From assembly GCA_947259705.1 (NCBI GenBank), contig CAMYNL010000003.1:74568-138567 (forward strand): a stretch of DNA of 64,000 bases, in the 5' to 3' direction. The position numbers and the translations under genes are program-made. Origin of the DNA: an uncultured Gammaproteobacteria bacterium. Its GTDB lineage: Bacteria > Pseudomonadota > Gammaproteobacteria > Arenicellales > JAANXG01. Below are positions 48,755 through 58,472 of this stretch, piece by piece. Under the pieces are notes generated by a model, which saw only the letters and a program-made list of their open reading frames with translations, did not search any database and was not told the origin of the DNA. Each line of letters begins with the position of its first letter. Position 1 is the stretch's first letter.

Positions 48755-50692
48755 ATGTCCGAACAAAAAGTCTATCCGGTCCCTGCCGAGGTGGCATCCC
48801 ATGCCTATATTGACGAGGCCAAATACCAGGAGATGTATGCGCGGTCCGTAGATGATCCGGAAGGATTCTGGGGCGAGCAGGCCGACGAGTTCCTGGACTG
48901 GTTCAAGAAGTGGGACAAGGTCATGGACTACGACTTCCACAAGGCGGAGATCAAGTTTTTCGAGGGCGGTAAGCTGAATGTCTCCTACAATTGTCTGGAC
49001 CGTCACCTGGACAGCCGCGGCGACCAGGTCGCCATCATCTGGGAGGGGGACGATCCGGCCACCGACAAGAAGATCACCTACCGCGAACTCCACCAGGAAG
49101 TCTGCAGGTTCGCCAACGCACTGAAGGCGCTTGGAGTCGCGAAGGGCGACCGCGTCTGCATCTATCTGCCGATGGTTCCCGAGGCGGCGGTCTCCATGCT
49201 GGCCTGCGCGCGTATAGGCGCAGTACATTCCATCGTGTTCGGCGGTTTCTCCCCCGATTCCCTGCGCGACCGGATCAACGATTCGGAGTGCAAGCTCATT
49301 ATCACCGCCGACGAGGGCCGCCGCGGCGGCCGAACCGTGCCCCTGAAGGCGAACGCCGACAAGGCCTGTGAGAAGACGCCGAGCATCACCAACATGGTGG
49401 TGGTGCGATGTACCGGTGGCGACGTCAGTTGGGATGACGGGCGCGATGTCTGGTATCACGAGGCGGTGGATGCAGCCTCGGCGGACTGCGCGCCGGAGGA
49501 GATGGACGCGGAAGACCCGCTTTTCATCCTTTACACCTCCGGCTCAACGGGCCAGCCCAAGGGCGTGCTCCACACCACGGGCGGCTACAATCTCTACACC
49601 GCCATTACCCACAAGTATGTCTTCGACTACCATGATGGCGACATCTACTGGTGTACCGCCGACGTCGGCTGGGTCACGGGCCACTCCTACATCGTGTACG
49701 GGCCGCTCACCAATGGCGCCACCACCCTGATGTTCGAGGGTGTCCCCACCTATCCGGATGCCAGCCGGTTCTGGCAGGTGGTCGACAAGCACAAGGTAAA
49801 CATCTTCTATACGGCGCCCACGGCGCTGCGGTCGCTGATGGGGTCGGGCAATGATTTCGTCACCAAGACCAGTCGTAAGAGTCTGCGTATCCTGGGTACC
49901 GTGGGGGAGCCGATCAATCCCGAGGCCTGGGAGTGGTACTACCATGTCGTGGGCGAGGACCGCTGCCCCATCGTGGATACCTGGTGGCAGACCGAGACCG
50001 GCGGAATCCTGATTACCCCGTTGCCCGGCGCCATTGCCCTGAAACCAGGCTCGGCGACACGGCCGTTCTTCGGCGTTATACCGGCCCTGCTGGACGACCA
50101 GGGCAAGGAACTGGAGGGCGCCACCTCCGGCAATCTGGTCATCAAACGGCCATGGCCCGGACAGATGCGTACGGTCTACGGTGACCACAAGCGCTTCTTC
50201 GAGACCTACTTTCAGATGTATCCCGGCATGTATTTCACCGGTGACGGCTGCCGTCGCGACGAGGACGGTTACTACTGGATCACCGGACGGGTAGACGATG
50301 TCATCAACGTCTCCGGCCACCGCATGGGCACGGCGGAAGTGGAAAGCGCCCTGGTGCTGCACGAGGCCGTGGCCGAGGCGGCGGTGGTGGGTTATCCGCA
50401 CGACATCAAGGGGCAAGGCATCTATGCCTATGTCACCCTGATGTCCGGCGTCGAGCCCAGTGAGGAGCTGCGCAAGGAACTGGTGAAGCATGTGCGTACG
50501 GAGATCGGGCCGATTGCCTCCCCCGACGTGATCCAGTGGGCGCCGGGCCTGCCGAAGACCCGCTCCGGCAAGATTATGCGCCGCATCCTGCGGAAAATCG
50601 CCGAGAACGAATTCGGCAACCTGGGCGATACCAGCACACTTGCCGATCCTTCAGTGGTGGACGACCTGATCGAAAACCGCGGCAGCAACTAA
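48755..50692 (+). CDS. acs: Acetyl-CoA synthetase
   Basis: 645 aa; activates acetate to acetyl-CoA through acetyl-AMP. ATG 48755 is preceded by AAGGAG. AMP-binding motif '[19 protein letters not shown]' (about 265), '[16 protein letters not shown]' (about 410), and the C-terminal '[16 protein letters not shown]', whose Lys is the site of regulatory acetylation in known Acs enzymes. Nearby SSS-kinase/regulator and symporter suggest an acetate-use module; Crb-type systems control acs in Vibrio and Pseudomonas. Confidence 0.97.
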   Translation: MSEQKVYPVPAEVASHAYIDEAKYQEMYARSVDDPEGFWGEQADEFLDWFKKWDKVMDYDFHKAEIKFFEGGKLNVSYNCLDRHLDSRGDQVAIIWEGDDPATDKKITYRELHQEVCRFANALKALGVAKGDRVCIYLPMVPEAAVSMLACARIGAVHSIVFGGFSPDSLRDRINDSECKLIITADEGRRGGRTVPLKANADKACEKTPSITNMVVVRCTGGDVSWDDGRDVWYHEAVDAASADCAPEEMDAEDPLFILYTSGSTGQPKGVLHTTGGYNLYTAITHKYVFDYHDGDIYWCTADVGWVTGHSYIVYGPLTNGATTLMFEGVPTYPDASRFWQVVDKHKVNIFYTAPTALRSLMGSGNDFVTKTSRKSLRILGTVGEPINPEAWEWYYHVVGEDRCPIVDTWWQTETGGILITPLPGAIALKPGSATRPFFGVIPALLDDQGKELEGATSGNLVIKRPWPGQMRTVYGDHKRFFETYFQMYPGMYFTGDGCRRDEDGYYWITGRVDDVINVSGHRMGTAEVESALVLHEAVAEAAVVGYPHDIKGQGIYAYVTLMSGVEPSEELRKELVKHVRTEIGPIASPDVIQWAPGLPKTRSGKIMRRILRKIAENEFGNLGDTSTLADPSVVDDLIENRGSN

Positions 50693-50735
50693 AGCCCGCC
50701 GCGCTGACCGCGCTCTAGCTCCGCAGGTAAGGTGA

Positions 50736-50754
50736 CCCGGGCATCGCGCCCGGG
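50736..50754. terminator. Probable terminator between convergent acs and MBL genes
   Basis: CCCGGGC-ATCGC-GCCCGGG is a perfect 7-bp GC stem followed by GGTTTGG. The T-tract is poor, so efficiency is uncertain. Confidence 0.45.
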
Positions 50755-50789
50755 GGTTTGGCGGCCGCCCCGTTGCCACGGCAGGGTAC

Positions 50790-51755
50790 TCAACCCTCGC
50801 TCGGCGTGCGGCGCTGCAGCCAGATGTTAATGCCCTGGGCATTGAGCTTCGCGTCCATGGCGAGATGGGCGCGTATCTCCCGGTCCGACAACCGGCATCC
50901 GTGGCGGCGCGCCTGTTCGAGAAGATAGTCTGTGACCTGGTCGGTCAGCATCGCCTCGCGCTCCTCGTCGGCGCAGGCATCCGCGGCACCCAGACCGATG
51001 CGGACGAATTCGCGCAGGTGGCGGCGCAGGTCGTCGATCAACTGCGGTGTGGCCTCGACAGGACCGAAATGGGTCAGGTAGATGGTTTTCGGGTCCGTAG
51101 CCATCAGCCTGTCGATTGAGTGGTGCAGGGCATCGGGCTCGAACTGCACTGGCGTGGTGGTGGGAAACAGGAAGGGCCCCCGCGCGGTATCGAATACGCG
51201 ATAGGAAATGCCCAGGGTGTCGCCGGAGAATATCCCGCGATGGCGGCGGTCGATGATGCAGAAATGATGGCGGGCGTGGCCCGGGGTGTCGACGAAATCC
51301 AGGATCCGCCCCTGGAGGTCGAGCTGGAATCCTTCCTCCGCTACCAGTACCCGGTCCTCCGGTACCGGGACGACATCGCCGTACAGGGCCCGTGTCTTTG
51401 CCTCACCGTAAACCGCGATGGTGCCGGCGACGAGTTTGCCTGGGTCCACCATATGGCGCTCGCCGCGGGGATGGATCACCAGCCGCGCGCGCGGGAAGCG
51501 TTGCATCATCGCCCCCGCGCCGCCAGCGTGATCGAGATGGACATGGGTCGGGACCACGTAGTCCACTGACTCCGGCCCGAGTCCCTTGACCTCCAGTACC
51601 TTCAGCACCCGCGGTAGAGAGAGGGATGTGCCGGTATCAAAAAAAGCAGCACGTCCGTCCTCGACCATCATGTGCATGGCGGCGATGCCTGGCCTCACGT
51701 AGCCTGCGTCAATGGTGGTGATGCCATGCGGGTGCTCAAAATAGTCTTTGTGCAT
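50790..51755 (-). CDS. Metallo-beta-lactamase-fold hydrolase
   Basis: 321 aa. Metal motif 'PTHVHLDHAGGAGAM' (HxHxDH), further ligands in 'DTPGHARHHFC' and 'FSGDTLGIS', and His in 'LTHFGPV'. No signal peptide. Similar to cytoplasmic MBL hydrolases of glyoxalase II/lactonase type; substrate unknown. The C-terminal 90 residues form an extra helical part. ATG 51755. Confidence 0.85.
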   Translation of the reverse strand: MHKDYFEHPHGITTIDAGYVRPGIAAMHMMVEDGRAAFFDTGTSLSLPRVLKVLEVKGLGPESVDYVVPTHVHLDHAGGAGAMMQRFPRARLVIHPRGERHMVDPGKLVAGTIAVYGEAKTRALYGDVVPVPEDRVLVAEEGFQLDLQGRILDFVDTPGHARHHFCIIDRRHRGIFSGDTLGISYRVFDTARGPFLFPTTTPVQFEPDALHHSIDRLMATDPKTIYLTHFGPVEATPQLIDDLRRHLREFVRIGLGAADACADEEREAMLTDQVTDYLLEQARRHGCRLSDREIRAHLAMDAKLNAQGINIWLQRRTPSEG

Positions 51756-51820
51756 GCTCGAACCAACTATACCTGGAAATCAATTTCGGTATTACCGGGG
51801 GGGAAGCGGTCCGCCGCGGG

Positions 51821-52111
51821 TCATCCCTGGAACAGGCTGCTCCTGACCCACCAGCCCAGCGAAAGAAGCATCGGGAAGATGATGAAGGTGGTGAGCGTGG
51901 AGTATACCGGAAGCCAGTCGGCCGGGTACCCATTCACTGCCAGCGTACCGACCCAGCGGTAGGCGAAGGCACACAGGCAGATACCCAGCAGGAGCACGAA
52001 TCCGTCGAATACCCCTATGCCCCTGCCGCGGGCGTCAGCAGGCCGCAACCGAACGTAACCCCAGGCGAACAGGATCCTCAAGGGCGTTATCATCAATTGC
52101 GATATCAACAT
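51821..52111 (-). CDS. Small membrane protein, 96 aa
   Basis: ATG 52111 (MLISQLMITPLRILF). Two to three hydrophobic segments (about 6-20, 36-56 and 72-92) connected by a basic loop ('RLRPADARGRG'). No family recognised. A longer frame upstream is Arg/Gly-rich and improbable. Confidence 0.55.
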   Translation of the reverse strand: MLISQLMITPLRILFAWGYVRLRPADARGRGIGVFDGFVLLLGICLCAFAYRWVGTLAVNGYPADWLPVYSTLTTFIIFPMLLSLGWWVRSSLFQG

Positions 52112-52239
52112 CGTCTTTGTACCGGCCGCGCAGACCCCTCGGTCGTTCAAGCTTAACCGGTGGCTGCCGATACGCCGCAGCCTAGGCAGCTTGCGGTCAA
52201 CATGATCACTACGCCCGCCGCCGGCCCCGCTCGCGGACT

Positions 52240-52449
52240 TCACGCGTCCAGGGAGAACCCCACCTTGAGACTCACCTGCCAGTGCGCGATCGCTCCATCC
52301 TCGATGTGGCCCCTGATGTCTGTGACTTCGAACCACCGCAGTTTGTGCAAGGTCTTGGCGGCCTTGGCGATGGCGTTGCGGATCGCCTCGTCAGAATTCT
52401 CAGTGGACGAACCGGTGAGTTCCACCGCCTTGTACACGTGATCGGACAT
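52240..52449 (-). CDS. Dodecin (flavin-binding)
   Basis: 69 aa, the standard dodecin length; forms hollow dodecamers that store flavin. '[20 protein letters not shown]' (read in parts), '[16 protein letters not shown]' with the flavin-stacking Trp, and '[11 protein letters not shown]' are diagnostic. GGAGAAG precedes ATG 52449. Confidence 0.93.
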   Translation of the reverse strand: MSDHVYKAVELTGSSTENSDEAIRNAIAKAAKTLHKLRWFEVTDIRGHIEDGAIAHWQVSLKVGFSLDA

Positions 52450-52592
52450 GCTCACTTCTCCTCGGTCTGCGGACAATGTCGGCAAGATTCCGACCATACC
52501 CTCACCCTTTTCCGACCTCAAGCGGTCGGGCCTCTGCCCAGGTCTGTATGTTTGTTATGCTTGCCGGCGCCCGCCTGCGGTCCATGGATGGC

Positions 52593-53495
52593 CTAGTTGC
52601 GATTCGCAGTGTGACCCAGATCGTCCAGCAGATCGACGAGGTAGGGGACCGGCTTATCTCCGGCAGCAAGGGCGTTCGCCAGTACGAAGACCTGCTGTAT
52701 CGCATGGGCGGCTATTGCGGGAACCTGGAAATCGTCGGCCATGGATGTGTAGTAGGTCAGGTCTTTGCGACAGTTTGACAGCGAGAACCTGAAGCCCCCG
52801 ACGTCCGACTCCATGAGGTAGGGGGTCAGACGCTGCAGCGCGGTGCTGCCGCCGCCGCCGGATGCCAGCACGTCGATCAGCGTGCCCGTATCCACGCCGC
52901 CTGCTCGTGCGCACACCATTGCCTCCGCAAGCAACACGCAGTTACCCAGCGAGATGTAGTTATGCAGAAGCTTTAGTGTGTGCCCGGCCCCCACCGGACC
53001 GGCATGGTAGACGTTTTCCGCGAAGGCATCCAGTAGCGGGCGCACGACATCCAGGGTCTCGTCGTCGCCGCCTACCATGACATTGAGCCGGCCTGCTTCG
53101 GCTTCCTTTGGCGTGCGAGTCAGGGGCGCGTCGAGAAAGTGTGCGCCCCTGGCGGTGACCGCGGTCGCGACCTGCCGCGAGGTAGCGGGTTCCACGGTGG
53201 AACAGTCGACCACGGTCTTGCCCGGAGCCAATCCGGCCAATACACCCTTGTCATTGAACACGATATCCAGCACCTGGGGCGACCCGGTGACGCAGATGAA
53301 AATCACATCGCTGTCGGCGGTCACCGCCTCGGCGCTGTCGTCACTGGCCGCGCCGAGTTCGCGCAGGTCGTCCACCGGCTGGTTGCCAGGGTGATCGAGG
53401 AAGGTAAGCGCATACCCCTTCTGCAACAGGTTCTTTGCCATGCCGTGACCCATGAGGCCGATACCTATGAATCCAATGCGTACGAAATCGCTCAT
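52593..53495 (-). CDS. 3-hydroxyisobutyrate dehydrogenase-like NAD(P) oxidoreductase
   Basis: 300 aa. Rossmann motif 'GFIGIGLMGHGMAKNLL'; catalytic Lys in 'GAGHTLKLLHNYISLGN'; substrate segment 'DAPLTRTPKEAEAGRLN' differs from the classical 'DAPVSGG', so the substrate may differ from 3-hydroxyisobutyrate. Close behind an aminotransferase in the same direction, suggesting joint catabolism of an amino acid or polyamine. A second family member lies at 60258-61145. Confidence 0.88.
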   Translation of the reverse strand: MSDFVRIGFIGIGLMGHGMAKNLLQKGYALTFLDHPGNQPVDDLRELGAASDDSAEAVTADSDVIFICVTGSPQVLDIVFNDKGVLAGLAPGKTVVDCSTVEPATSRQVATAVTARGAHFLDAPLTRTPKEAEAGRLNVMVGGDDETLDVVRPLLDAFAENVYHAGPVGAGHTLKLLHNYISLGNCVLLAEAMVCARAGGVDTGTLIDVLASGGGGSTALQRLTPYLMESDVGGFRFSLSNCRKDLTYYTSMADDFQVPAIAAHAIQQVFVLANALAAGDKPVPYLVDLLDDLGHTANRN

Positions 53496-53604
53496 GGTGA
53501 ACCCTTCCTGTTGATCAGTTGTGTTTCGGCGCGGCGCAGGTGCCGCCGGACATCATGTAGCTACCCGCCCGCAGCGGAAGCGAGCGCCGATCCCGGCGCC
53601 GGGA

Positions 53605-54945
53605 CTACAGCACCGCATCCACCGCCTCCCGAATGACCCCGGGTATCCTGTGCAGCAAGTCGTCATCAATGACGATCGGTGGCGCGAGACAGAGCACGTC
53701 GCCGCGTATGCGCGTGACGAGGCCGCGATCGATCATGGCGGCGAGTACTCGCGCTCCCACTTTCTCCGACGCCTCAAAGGGTCTCTTGCTGGCGCGGTCG
53801 GCGACCAGCTCCACGCCGCACATCAGACCCAGGCCGCGTATATCGCCCACGTTCGGATGATCGTCCAGCGCCTCCCGCAGGGCCCCAAGCAGGGCCGCTC
53901 CCTTGCGGGCCGCCTGGCCTGGAAAGTCCTCGCCTTCGATGATGTCCAGCATCGCCAGTCCAATGGCGCAGCCCACCGGGTGACCGCTGTAGGTGTAGGC
54001 GTGCATCCAGGGTTGTCCACTGTCGTTCATCGCGGCGGCGATCTCGTCGCTGACGCCAATTCCGCCGAGAGGGAAATAGCCGGAAGTGATGCCCTTGGCG
54101 AACTGCATCAGGTCCGGCTCCACGCCCCAGTGCTGCAGTCCGAACATGGTGCCCGTGCGTCCGAAGCCGGTGATAACCTCGTCCGCCACCAGCAGCACCT
54201 GGTAGTGGTCGCAGATCTCCCTGATGCGCGGAAAGTAATCGTCCTGTGGCGGTATCACTCCCCCCGATCCCTGCACGGGCTCGGCGATGAACATGGCCAC
54301 CTTATCCGCACCCTCGCGGAGAATCGCCTGCTCGAGTTCGTTGGCGGCGGCCAGGCCCTGGCTCACCCCCGGCGGTCCCTGGTAACGGTAGGGATAGGGC
54401 GAAGGGATGTGGCTGAAGCCGGGAATGCGCGGCTCGAACATGGGCCAGTAATCACTGATGCCCGTCGCGCACATTGCCGCCAGGGTGACGCCATGGTAGC
54501 CGAACAGTCTCGAAATGACCTTGGTCTTTTCCGGTTTACCCTTGAGTTTCCAGAAATACCGCGCCATCTTGATGTTGCTGTCCGTGCTCTCGCCCCCGCC
54601 CGACGTGAAGAAGAAATGGTTGATGTTGCCGGGGCAGATGGCCGCCAGGCGCTCCGCCAGTTCGATCGCCCGGGGGTTGGTGCTGCCTGCATACCCGGAT
54701 ACAAAGGGGAGTGTGCGCATCTGTTCGGCTGCGGCCACGATCAGCTCTCCACGCCCGTGACCCGCGATAACGTTCCAAAGTCCGGCGAGGCCGTCGATAC
54801 ACTCGGCGCCGTTGCTGTCAGTCAGCAGTGCGCCCTCACCTCGTACCCACACCCGTCCATGGGCATGCGCCGGCTGACTGTGCAGCGAATGGATGAGGTG
54901 GGACTGATCGCGCTGCAATAGTTCGTTATTGGCATTCAAAGACAT
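53605..54945 (-). CDS. Class III (omega) aminotransferase
   Basis: 446-aa PLP enzyme. PLP Lys in 'LMQFAKGITSGYFPLGG'; Asp in 'LLVADEVITGFGRTG'. 'FVSGYAGSTNPRAIELAERLA' (read in parts) resembles beta-alanine/putrescine:pyruvate aminotransferases. ATG 54945. Substrate not certain; pairing with the downstream beta-hydroxyacid dehydrogenase suggests an omega-amino acid or diamine route. Confidence 0.9.
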   Translation of the reverse strand: MSLNANNELLQRDQSHLIHSLHSQPAHAHGRVWVRGEGALLTDSNGAECIDGLAGLWNVIAGHGRGELIVAAAEQMRTLPFVSGYAGSTNPRAIELAERLAAICPGNINHFFFTSGGGESTDSNIKMARYFWKLKGKPEKTKVISRLFGYHGVTLAAMCATGISDYWPMFEPRIPGFSHIPSPYPYRYQGPPGVSQGLAAANELEQAILREGADKVAMFIAEPVQGSGGVIPPQDDYFPRIREICDHYQVLLVADEVITGFGRTGTMFGLQHWGVEPDLMQFAKGITSGYFPLGGIGVSDEIAAAMNDSGQPWMHAYTYSGHPVGCAIGLAMLDIIEGEDFPGQAARKGAALLGALREALDDHPNVGDIRGLGLMCGVELVADRASKRPFEASEKVGARVLAAMIDRGLVTRIRGDVLCLAPPIVIDDDLLHRIPGVIREAVDAVL

Positions 54946-55059
54946 TTCGCTCTACCTTGTATTCAGGGGCCCTGATCGCGATTATATCGGCCTGCGACCG
55001 GGGGATGTATAGAATCGGGGGCAGAACTCCCGTGCCACAGACCTGGCAGACAGAAGATC

Positions 55060-55611
55060 ATGAACCAGCACTGCAGATACGTCGTAACCTTACTTTTCTT
55101 CTCGGTGTCGGTTGCCGCCGCCTGGGATGCACGCACGCCGGGCGGGGACGGCGGTGCCGCCTCCGGGAGCAGCGATGTACGGGCGACCATCGATGCCTTC
55201 CTGAACAAGGACCCCAGCCTACAGGCGTTTTTTGACCAGGCTTACGGGTTCGCGGTCTTTCCCGGCGTCGGCAAGGGTGGATTCGGTATAGGTGGTGCAT
55301 ACGGCCGGGGCGAGGTCTTCGAACAGGGGAAATTGATCGGTTACTCCTCGCTCACACAGCTCACCATCGGCTTCCAGCTCGGGGGACAGAAATACAGCGA
55401 GGTCATATTCTTCCGCACACGCGCGGCGCTGGAAGATTTCACGCGTGGAAACTTCGAGTTCAGCGCTCAGGCTTCGGCGGTGGCGGTTACCGCAGGCGCT
55501 TCAACGGACGCCGATTACCACCACGACGTGGCGGTGTTTACCATGGCCCGCGGCGGTTTGATGTATGAAGCCAGCATCGGCGGTCAGAAATTCAGCTACC
55601 GGCCCAAATGA
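55060..55611 (+). CDS. YSC84/SYLF-domain exported protein
   Basis: 183 aa with signal peptide (about 1-21). SYLF (lipid-binding YSC84) domain about 45-183: 'YGFAVFPGVGKGGFGIGGAYGRGEV' (read in parts), 'QLTIGFQLGGQKYSEVIFF' and 'GGLMYEASIGGQKFSY'. Bacterial members are periplasmic or outer-membrane associated and bind lipid; role unclear. ATG 55060. Confidence 0.9.
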   Translation: MNQHCRYVVTLLFFSVSVAAAWDARTPGGDGGAASGSSDVRATIDAFLNKDPSLQAFFDQAYGFAVFPGVGKGGFGIGGAYGRGEVFEQGKLIGYSSLTQLTIGFQLGGQKYSEVIFFRTRAALEDFTRGNFEFSAQASAVAVTAGASTDADYHHDVAVFTMARGGLMYEASIGGQKFSYRPK

Positions 55612-55614
55612 GTG

Positions 55615-56496
55615 TCAGCTGCGACGCGAGGCAAGATAAATTCCCGCCATGATCACCATCGCGCCCAGTTGCTGCCCGGTGGTGAGCGTCTCCTCGAACA
55701 GCAGCCAGGCAAGCACAGCGGCAAACAGCGGCTGGGTGATGAGCAGCACCGAGGAGTAGGCGGCCGGCAGGTGCGCCAGGGCATAGGCGATCGAGCCCTG
55801 CCCCGCGGCGTGCGAGAACCAGGCCAGGCCCAGCAGCGTCAGCCATCCGGCCGTGCTGAGACCGGTCAAGGACTCCCCGGACAACATGGCGACGGGCAGC
55901 AGTATGATCGCGCCCACCACGGAGCTCCAGAGCATGATGATGGCGGCGCTGAAGAGGCGGCGTAACCGGCTCACGCTCAATATGTAAGCGCCGTAAAAGA
56001 AAGCAGTTCCCACGCCGATGACGTCACCGAGGAAATAATCACCGCCGCGACCGATGCTGGCGCCGCTGAGCAGCATCAGACCGACAAGCGCCAGGGCCAG
56101 ACCCGCCAGGAAGCGGTGTGTAAACCGTTCCTTGAAGAGCAGCCAGGCGCCTAAGGTCACGAAGACAGGCGCCAGGTTGGCGAGCAAAGTGGAATTGGCA
56201 ACGGTGGTAAGGGTGATCGACCAGTGCCACGTCGCAAGGTCCAGGGCAAAGAACAAGCCCGGCAGGAGCAGCAGCGCATAATCGACCCGCCGTCGCGCGA
56301 TCGGCCGCCGCGGCCTCGCCGCGACGGTGACCCACAGCCATATCGGTATCCAGCCCAGGGCGAGCCGATAGAAGGCGGTCGCCACCGGTCCGAGTTCGGA
56401 CAGGCGCACGAAGATCGGTGAGAACGCGATCGCGACGGCGCCAAGCAGGAGTGCCGCAACGGCCACGGGGCGGCTGTCAATCATGCTGGAAGGCAT
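55615..56496 (-). CDS. EamA/DMT-family permease
   Basis: 293 aa, ten helices in two EamA repeats (about 8-140 and 155-290). 'ALDLATWHWSITLTTVANSTLLANLAPVF' (read in parts) is the first-repeat signature. Inner-membrane exporter of small metabolites; substrate unknown. ATG 56496; convergent with the SYLF gene 3 bp away. Confidence 0.92.
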   Translation of the reverse strand: MPSSMIDSRPVAVAALLLGAVAIAFSPIFVRLSELGPVATAFYRLALGWIPIWLWVTVAARPRRPIARRRVDYALLLLPGLFFALDLATWHWSITLTTVANSTLLANLAPVFVTLGAWLLFKERFTHRFLAGLALALVGLMLLSGASIGRGGDYFLGDVIGVGTAFFYGAYILSVSRLRRLFSAAIIMLWSSVVGAIILLPVAMLSGESLTGLSTAGWLTLLGLAWFSHAAGQGSIAYALAHLPAAYSSVLLITQPLFAAVLAWLLFEETLTTGQQLGAMVIMAGIYLASRRS

Positions 56497-56664
56497 CCAG
56501 ATGAAGGTGACCCAAACCGGCGTATGCTACATGGAAAACAACCCCGCGGGTCGCCGCGGAACCACGCGCCGCGGGCTCGAAGGATCAGGCGCAATCACGA
56601 CCGACCGCGGCCGACTGCCGACAGGCCCGTAAGACCGATATACGCCGAAGCGCGGCCGGGTAGG

Positions 56665-56883
56665 TTAGCGCCGGTAGGGATTGCCGGACACGGATTCCGG
56701 CCAGTAAACCTTTTCCCGGTCCTTTTCGGTGAGCGCCAGCGCCTTGGCCTTGGCCTCGACATAGGACATGGTTTCATCAAAACGCCCGGTCTCGAAGTCG
56801 TACTTCTTCTTCCATGCGATCACGTAGTCCGCCGCATCCGGGTTTTTTAAAAGCGTATCCGCGCCCGGGACCGTACCTGCCAT
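56665..56883 (-). CDS. Small hypothetical protein, 72 aa
   Basis: ATG 56883 with GGAGG 8 bp upstream, a good initiation site; GTG 56898 is the alternative. Soluble, charged, helical ('DYVIAWKKKYDFETGRFDET'), ending NPYRR. No family recognised. Monocistronic and divergent from the endonuclease. Confidence 0.65.
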   Translation of the reverse strand: MAGTVPGADTLLKNPDAADYVIAWKKKYDFETGRFDETMSYVEAKAKALALTEKDREKVYWPESVSGNPYRR

Positions 56884-57071
56884 CGGAGCAACCTCCACAT
56901 CATTAGTCTTGCATAGCTTTTTATCGCAGCCGAGGCATACCGTCTATATCTCGAACGGATGATCATTGGCTGCCCGTGCGGCCGAACGCTGCACGCAATC
57001 GGATTGCCGACGCTGTGGCTTGCGGTTCGTCTTGTTGATGCGGACAATTGGACCCGGCACAAAGGGAAAAG

Positions 57072-57731
57072 ATGAAAATGAAAACCGTGGCCACCATCGG
57101 TCGGGCCGTCGTCATATTGGTGATAACGGCCTGCGGCGCCGACCAGCGATTCAACGATAACTACGAGGAAGCGAGGAAGGTGTTCTGGTCGCAACTGTAT
57201 CCGCAGGGCGGCGAAACCCTTTACTGCGGTACACGGTTTTCGTCCACCGGCAGGCGCGGCCTGAATATCGAGCATGTCTTTCCGATGTCCTGGGTGACGC
57301 GTGCTGTCGGCTGCGGACGCAGAAAGGAGTGCCGGGAAACCAGCCCCCTATTCAACCGCATTGAGGCGGACCTGCACAATCTCTATCCGACCCGGGCGGA
57401 CCTCAACGATGCCCGCGGCAGCTTTCGCTTCGGTGAAATCTCCGGCGAACGAAGGATGTTCGGTGACTGCGACTTCGAGGTCGACCAGCGACAGCGGGTG
57501 ATCGAGCCGCGCGCGGCTTCGCGCGGCGAGATCGCGCGTGCCATGTTTTACATGCACCGGGAATATGGGCTGACCATATTCCGCCGCCAGGGCGAAATGC
57601 TGCAGCAATGGCACCGCCGGGATCCGCCCGACAGTATGGAGCGCGAGCGTAATGACCGCATCGAGATCATCCAGGGCAATCGTAATCCCTACATAGATCG
57701 CCCCGGTCTCGCGGACCAGTTACGTTTTTGA
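57072..57731 (+). CDS. Endonuclease I (EndA/Vvn family), possibly lipoprotein
   Basis: 219 aa from ATG 57072 (MKMKTVATIGRAV). The N-terminus ends 'LVITACGADQ', a plausible lipobox with Cys22, so the enzyme may be lipid-anchored rather than free periplasmic. Beta-beta-alpha-metal core: catalytic His in 'NIEHVFPMSW', Asn in 'EADLHNLYP', plus 'FRFGEISGERRMFGDCDFE' (read in parts). Non-specific DNA/RNA nuclease. Cys60-type residues may form disulfides. Confidence 0.9.
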   Translation: MKMKTVATIGRAVVILVITACGADQRFNDNYEEARKVFWSQLYPQGGETLYCGTRFSSTGRRGLNIEHVFPMSWVTRAVGCGRRKECRETSPLFNRIEADLHNLYPTRADLNDARGSFRFGEISGERRMFGDCDFEVDQRQRVIEPRAASRGEIARAMFYMHREYGLTIFRRQGEMLQQWHRRDPPDSMERERNDRIEIIQGNRNPYIDRPGLADQLRF

Positions 57732-57778
57732 CGACCCAACCGCCACACGCCTGAACTAACCAGAGGAGGACATAGCAA

Positions 57779-58384
57779 ATGAAATTGCGGTACTCGTCAA
57801 CTTCTCCGTACGTGCGCAAGGTCACCGCCAGCACCATCGAATTGGAACTAACGGATTACGTGGAGCGGGTTGCCACCAATCCCTGGAGCCCGGATACGGA
57901 CCTGATCAACGAGAATCCGCTGGGCAAGGTACCGGCGCTGCTAACGGATGATGGCACGGTATTGTTCGATTCCTGCGTTATTTGTGAATACCTGGACAGC
58001 TTGAGCGACCGGGCGGCTTTATTTCCTCCCGTGGGCGAAGCAAGATGGCGGGCGCTGCGTCTGCAGGCGTTGGCGGACGGCGTTATGGACGCCGCGGTGC
58101 TGCGCGTTCTGGAGTCGCGAAGGCCGCAATCGCTACGGTCTCCAGACTGGGTGTCCAGGCAGCGGCAGATCGTGCAACGGGCCCTGGATGCGATGGAGAA
58201 AGAGGTCGACACCTGGCGCGACACATTGGATATTGGACACCTAACCGCCGCCTGCGCGCTCGGGTATCTGGATCTGCGGTATGGCGATGAACCGTGGCGA
58301 CCGGACCGGCCCCTTCTGAGCGCATGGTTCGAGGCGGTTTCACTGCGCCCGTCGCTGCGGGACACCGTGCCCCGGGCATCCTGA
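57779..58384 (+). CDS. Glutathione S-transferase-family protein
   Basis: 201 aa; GAGGAGG precedes ATG 57779. Thioredoxin-like N-terminal half with 'RYSSTSPYVRKVTAS' (Ser/Tyr region), 'NPLGKVPALLTDDG' (cis-Pro) and 'LFDSCVICEYLDSL'; helical C-terminal half with 'DIGHLTAACALGYLDLR'. Similar to YibF-like GSTs. Detoxification or unknown. Confidence 0.9.
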   Translation: MKLRYSSTSPYVRKVTASTIELELTDYVERVATNPWSPDTDLINENPLGKVPALLTDDGTVLFDSCVICEYLDSLSDRAALFPPVGEARWRALRLQALADGVMDAAVLRVLESRRPQSLRSPDWVSRQRQIVQRALDAMEKEVDTWRDTLDIGHLTAACALGYLDLRYGDEPWRPDRPLLSAWFEAVSLRPSLRDTVPRAS

Positions 58385-58472
58385 TTTCTACCGCAACGCG
58401 ACACGTGCGGCGGACGGTCGGAGCCGGCGCCCGTCGGATCGGCCGACGCAACGTGTACGGAGGACCTCATTG

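Noticed and set aside
53521-54921. 466-codon plus-strand frame opposite the aminotransferase
   Set aside because: Shadow of the PLP enzyme, which has all family motifs.
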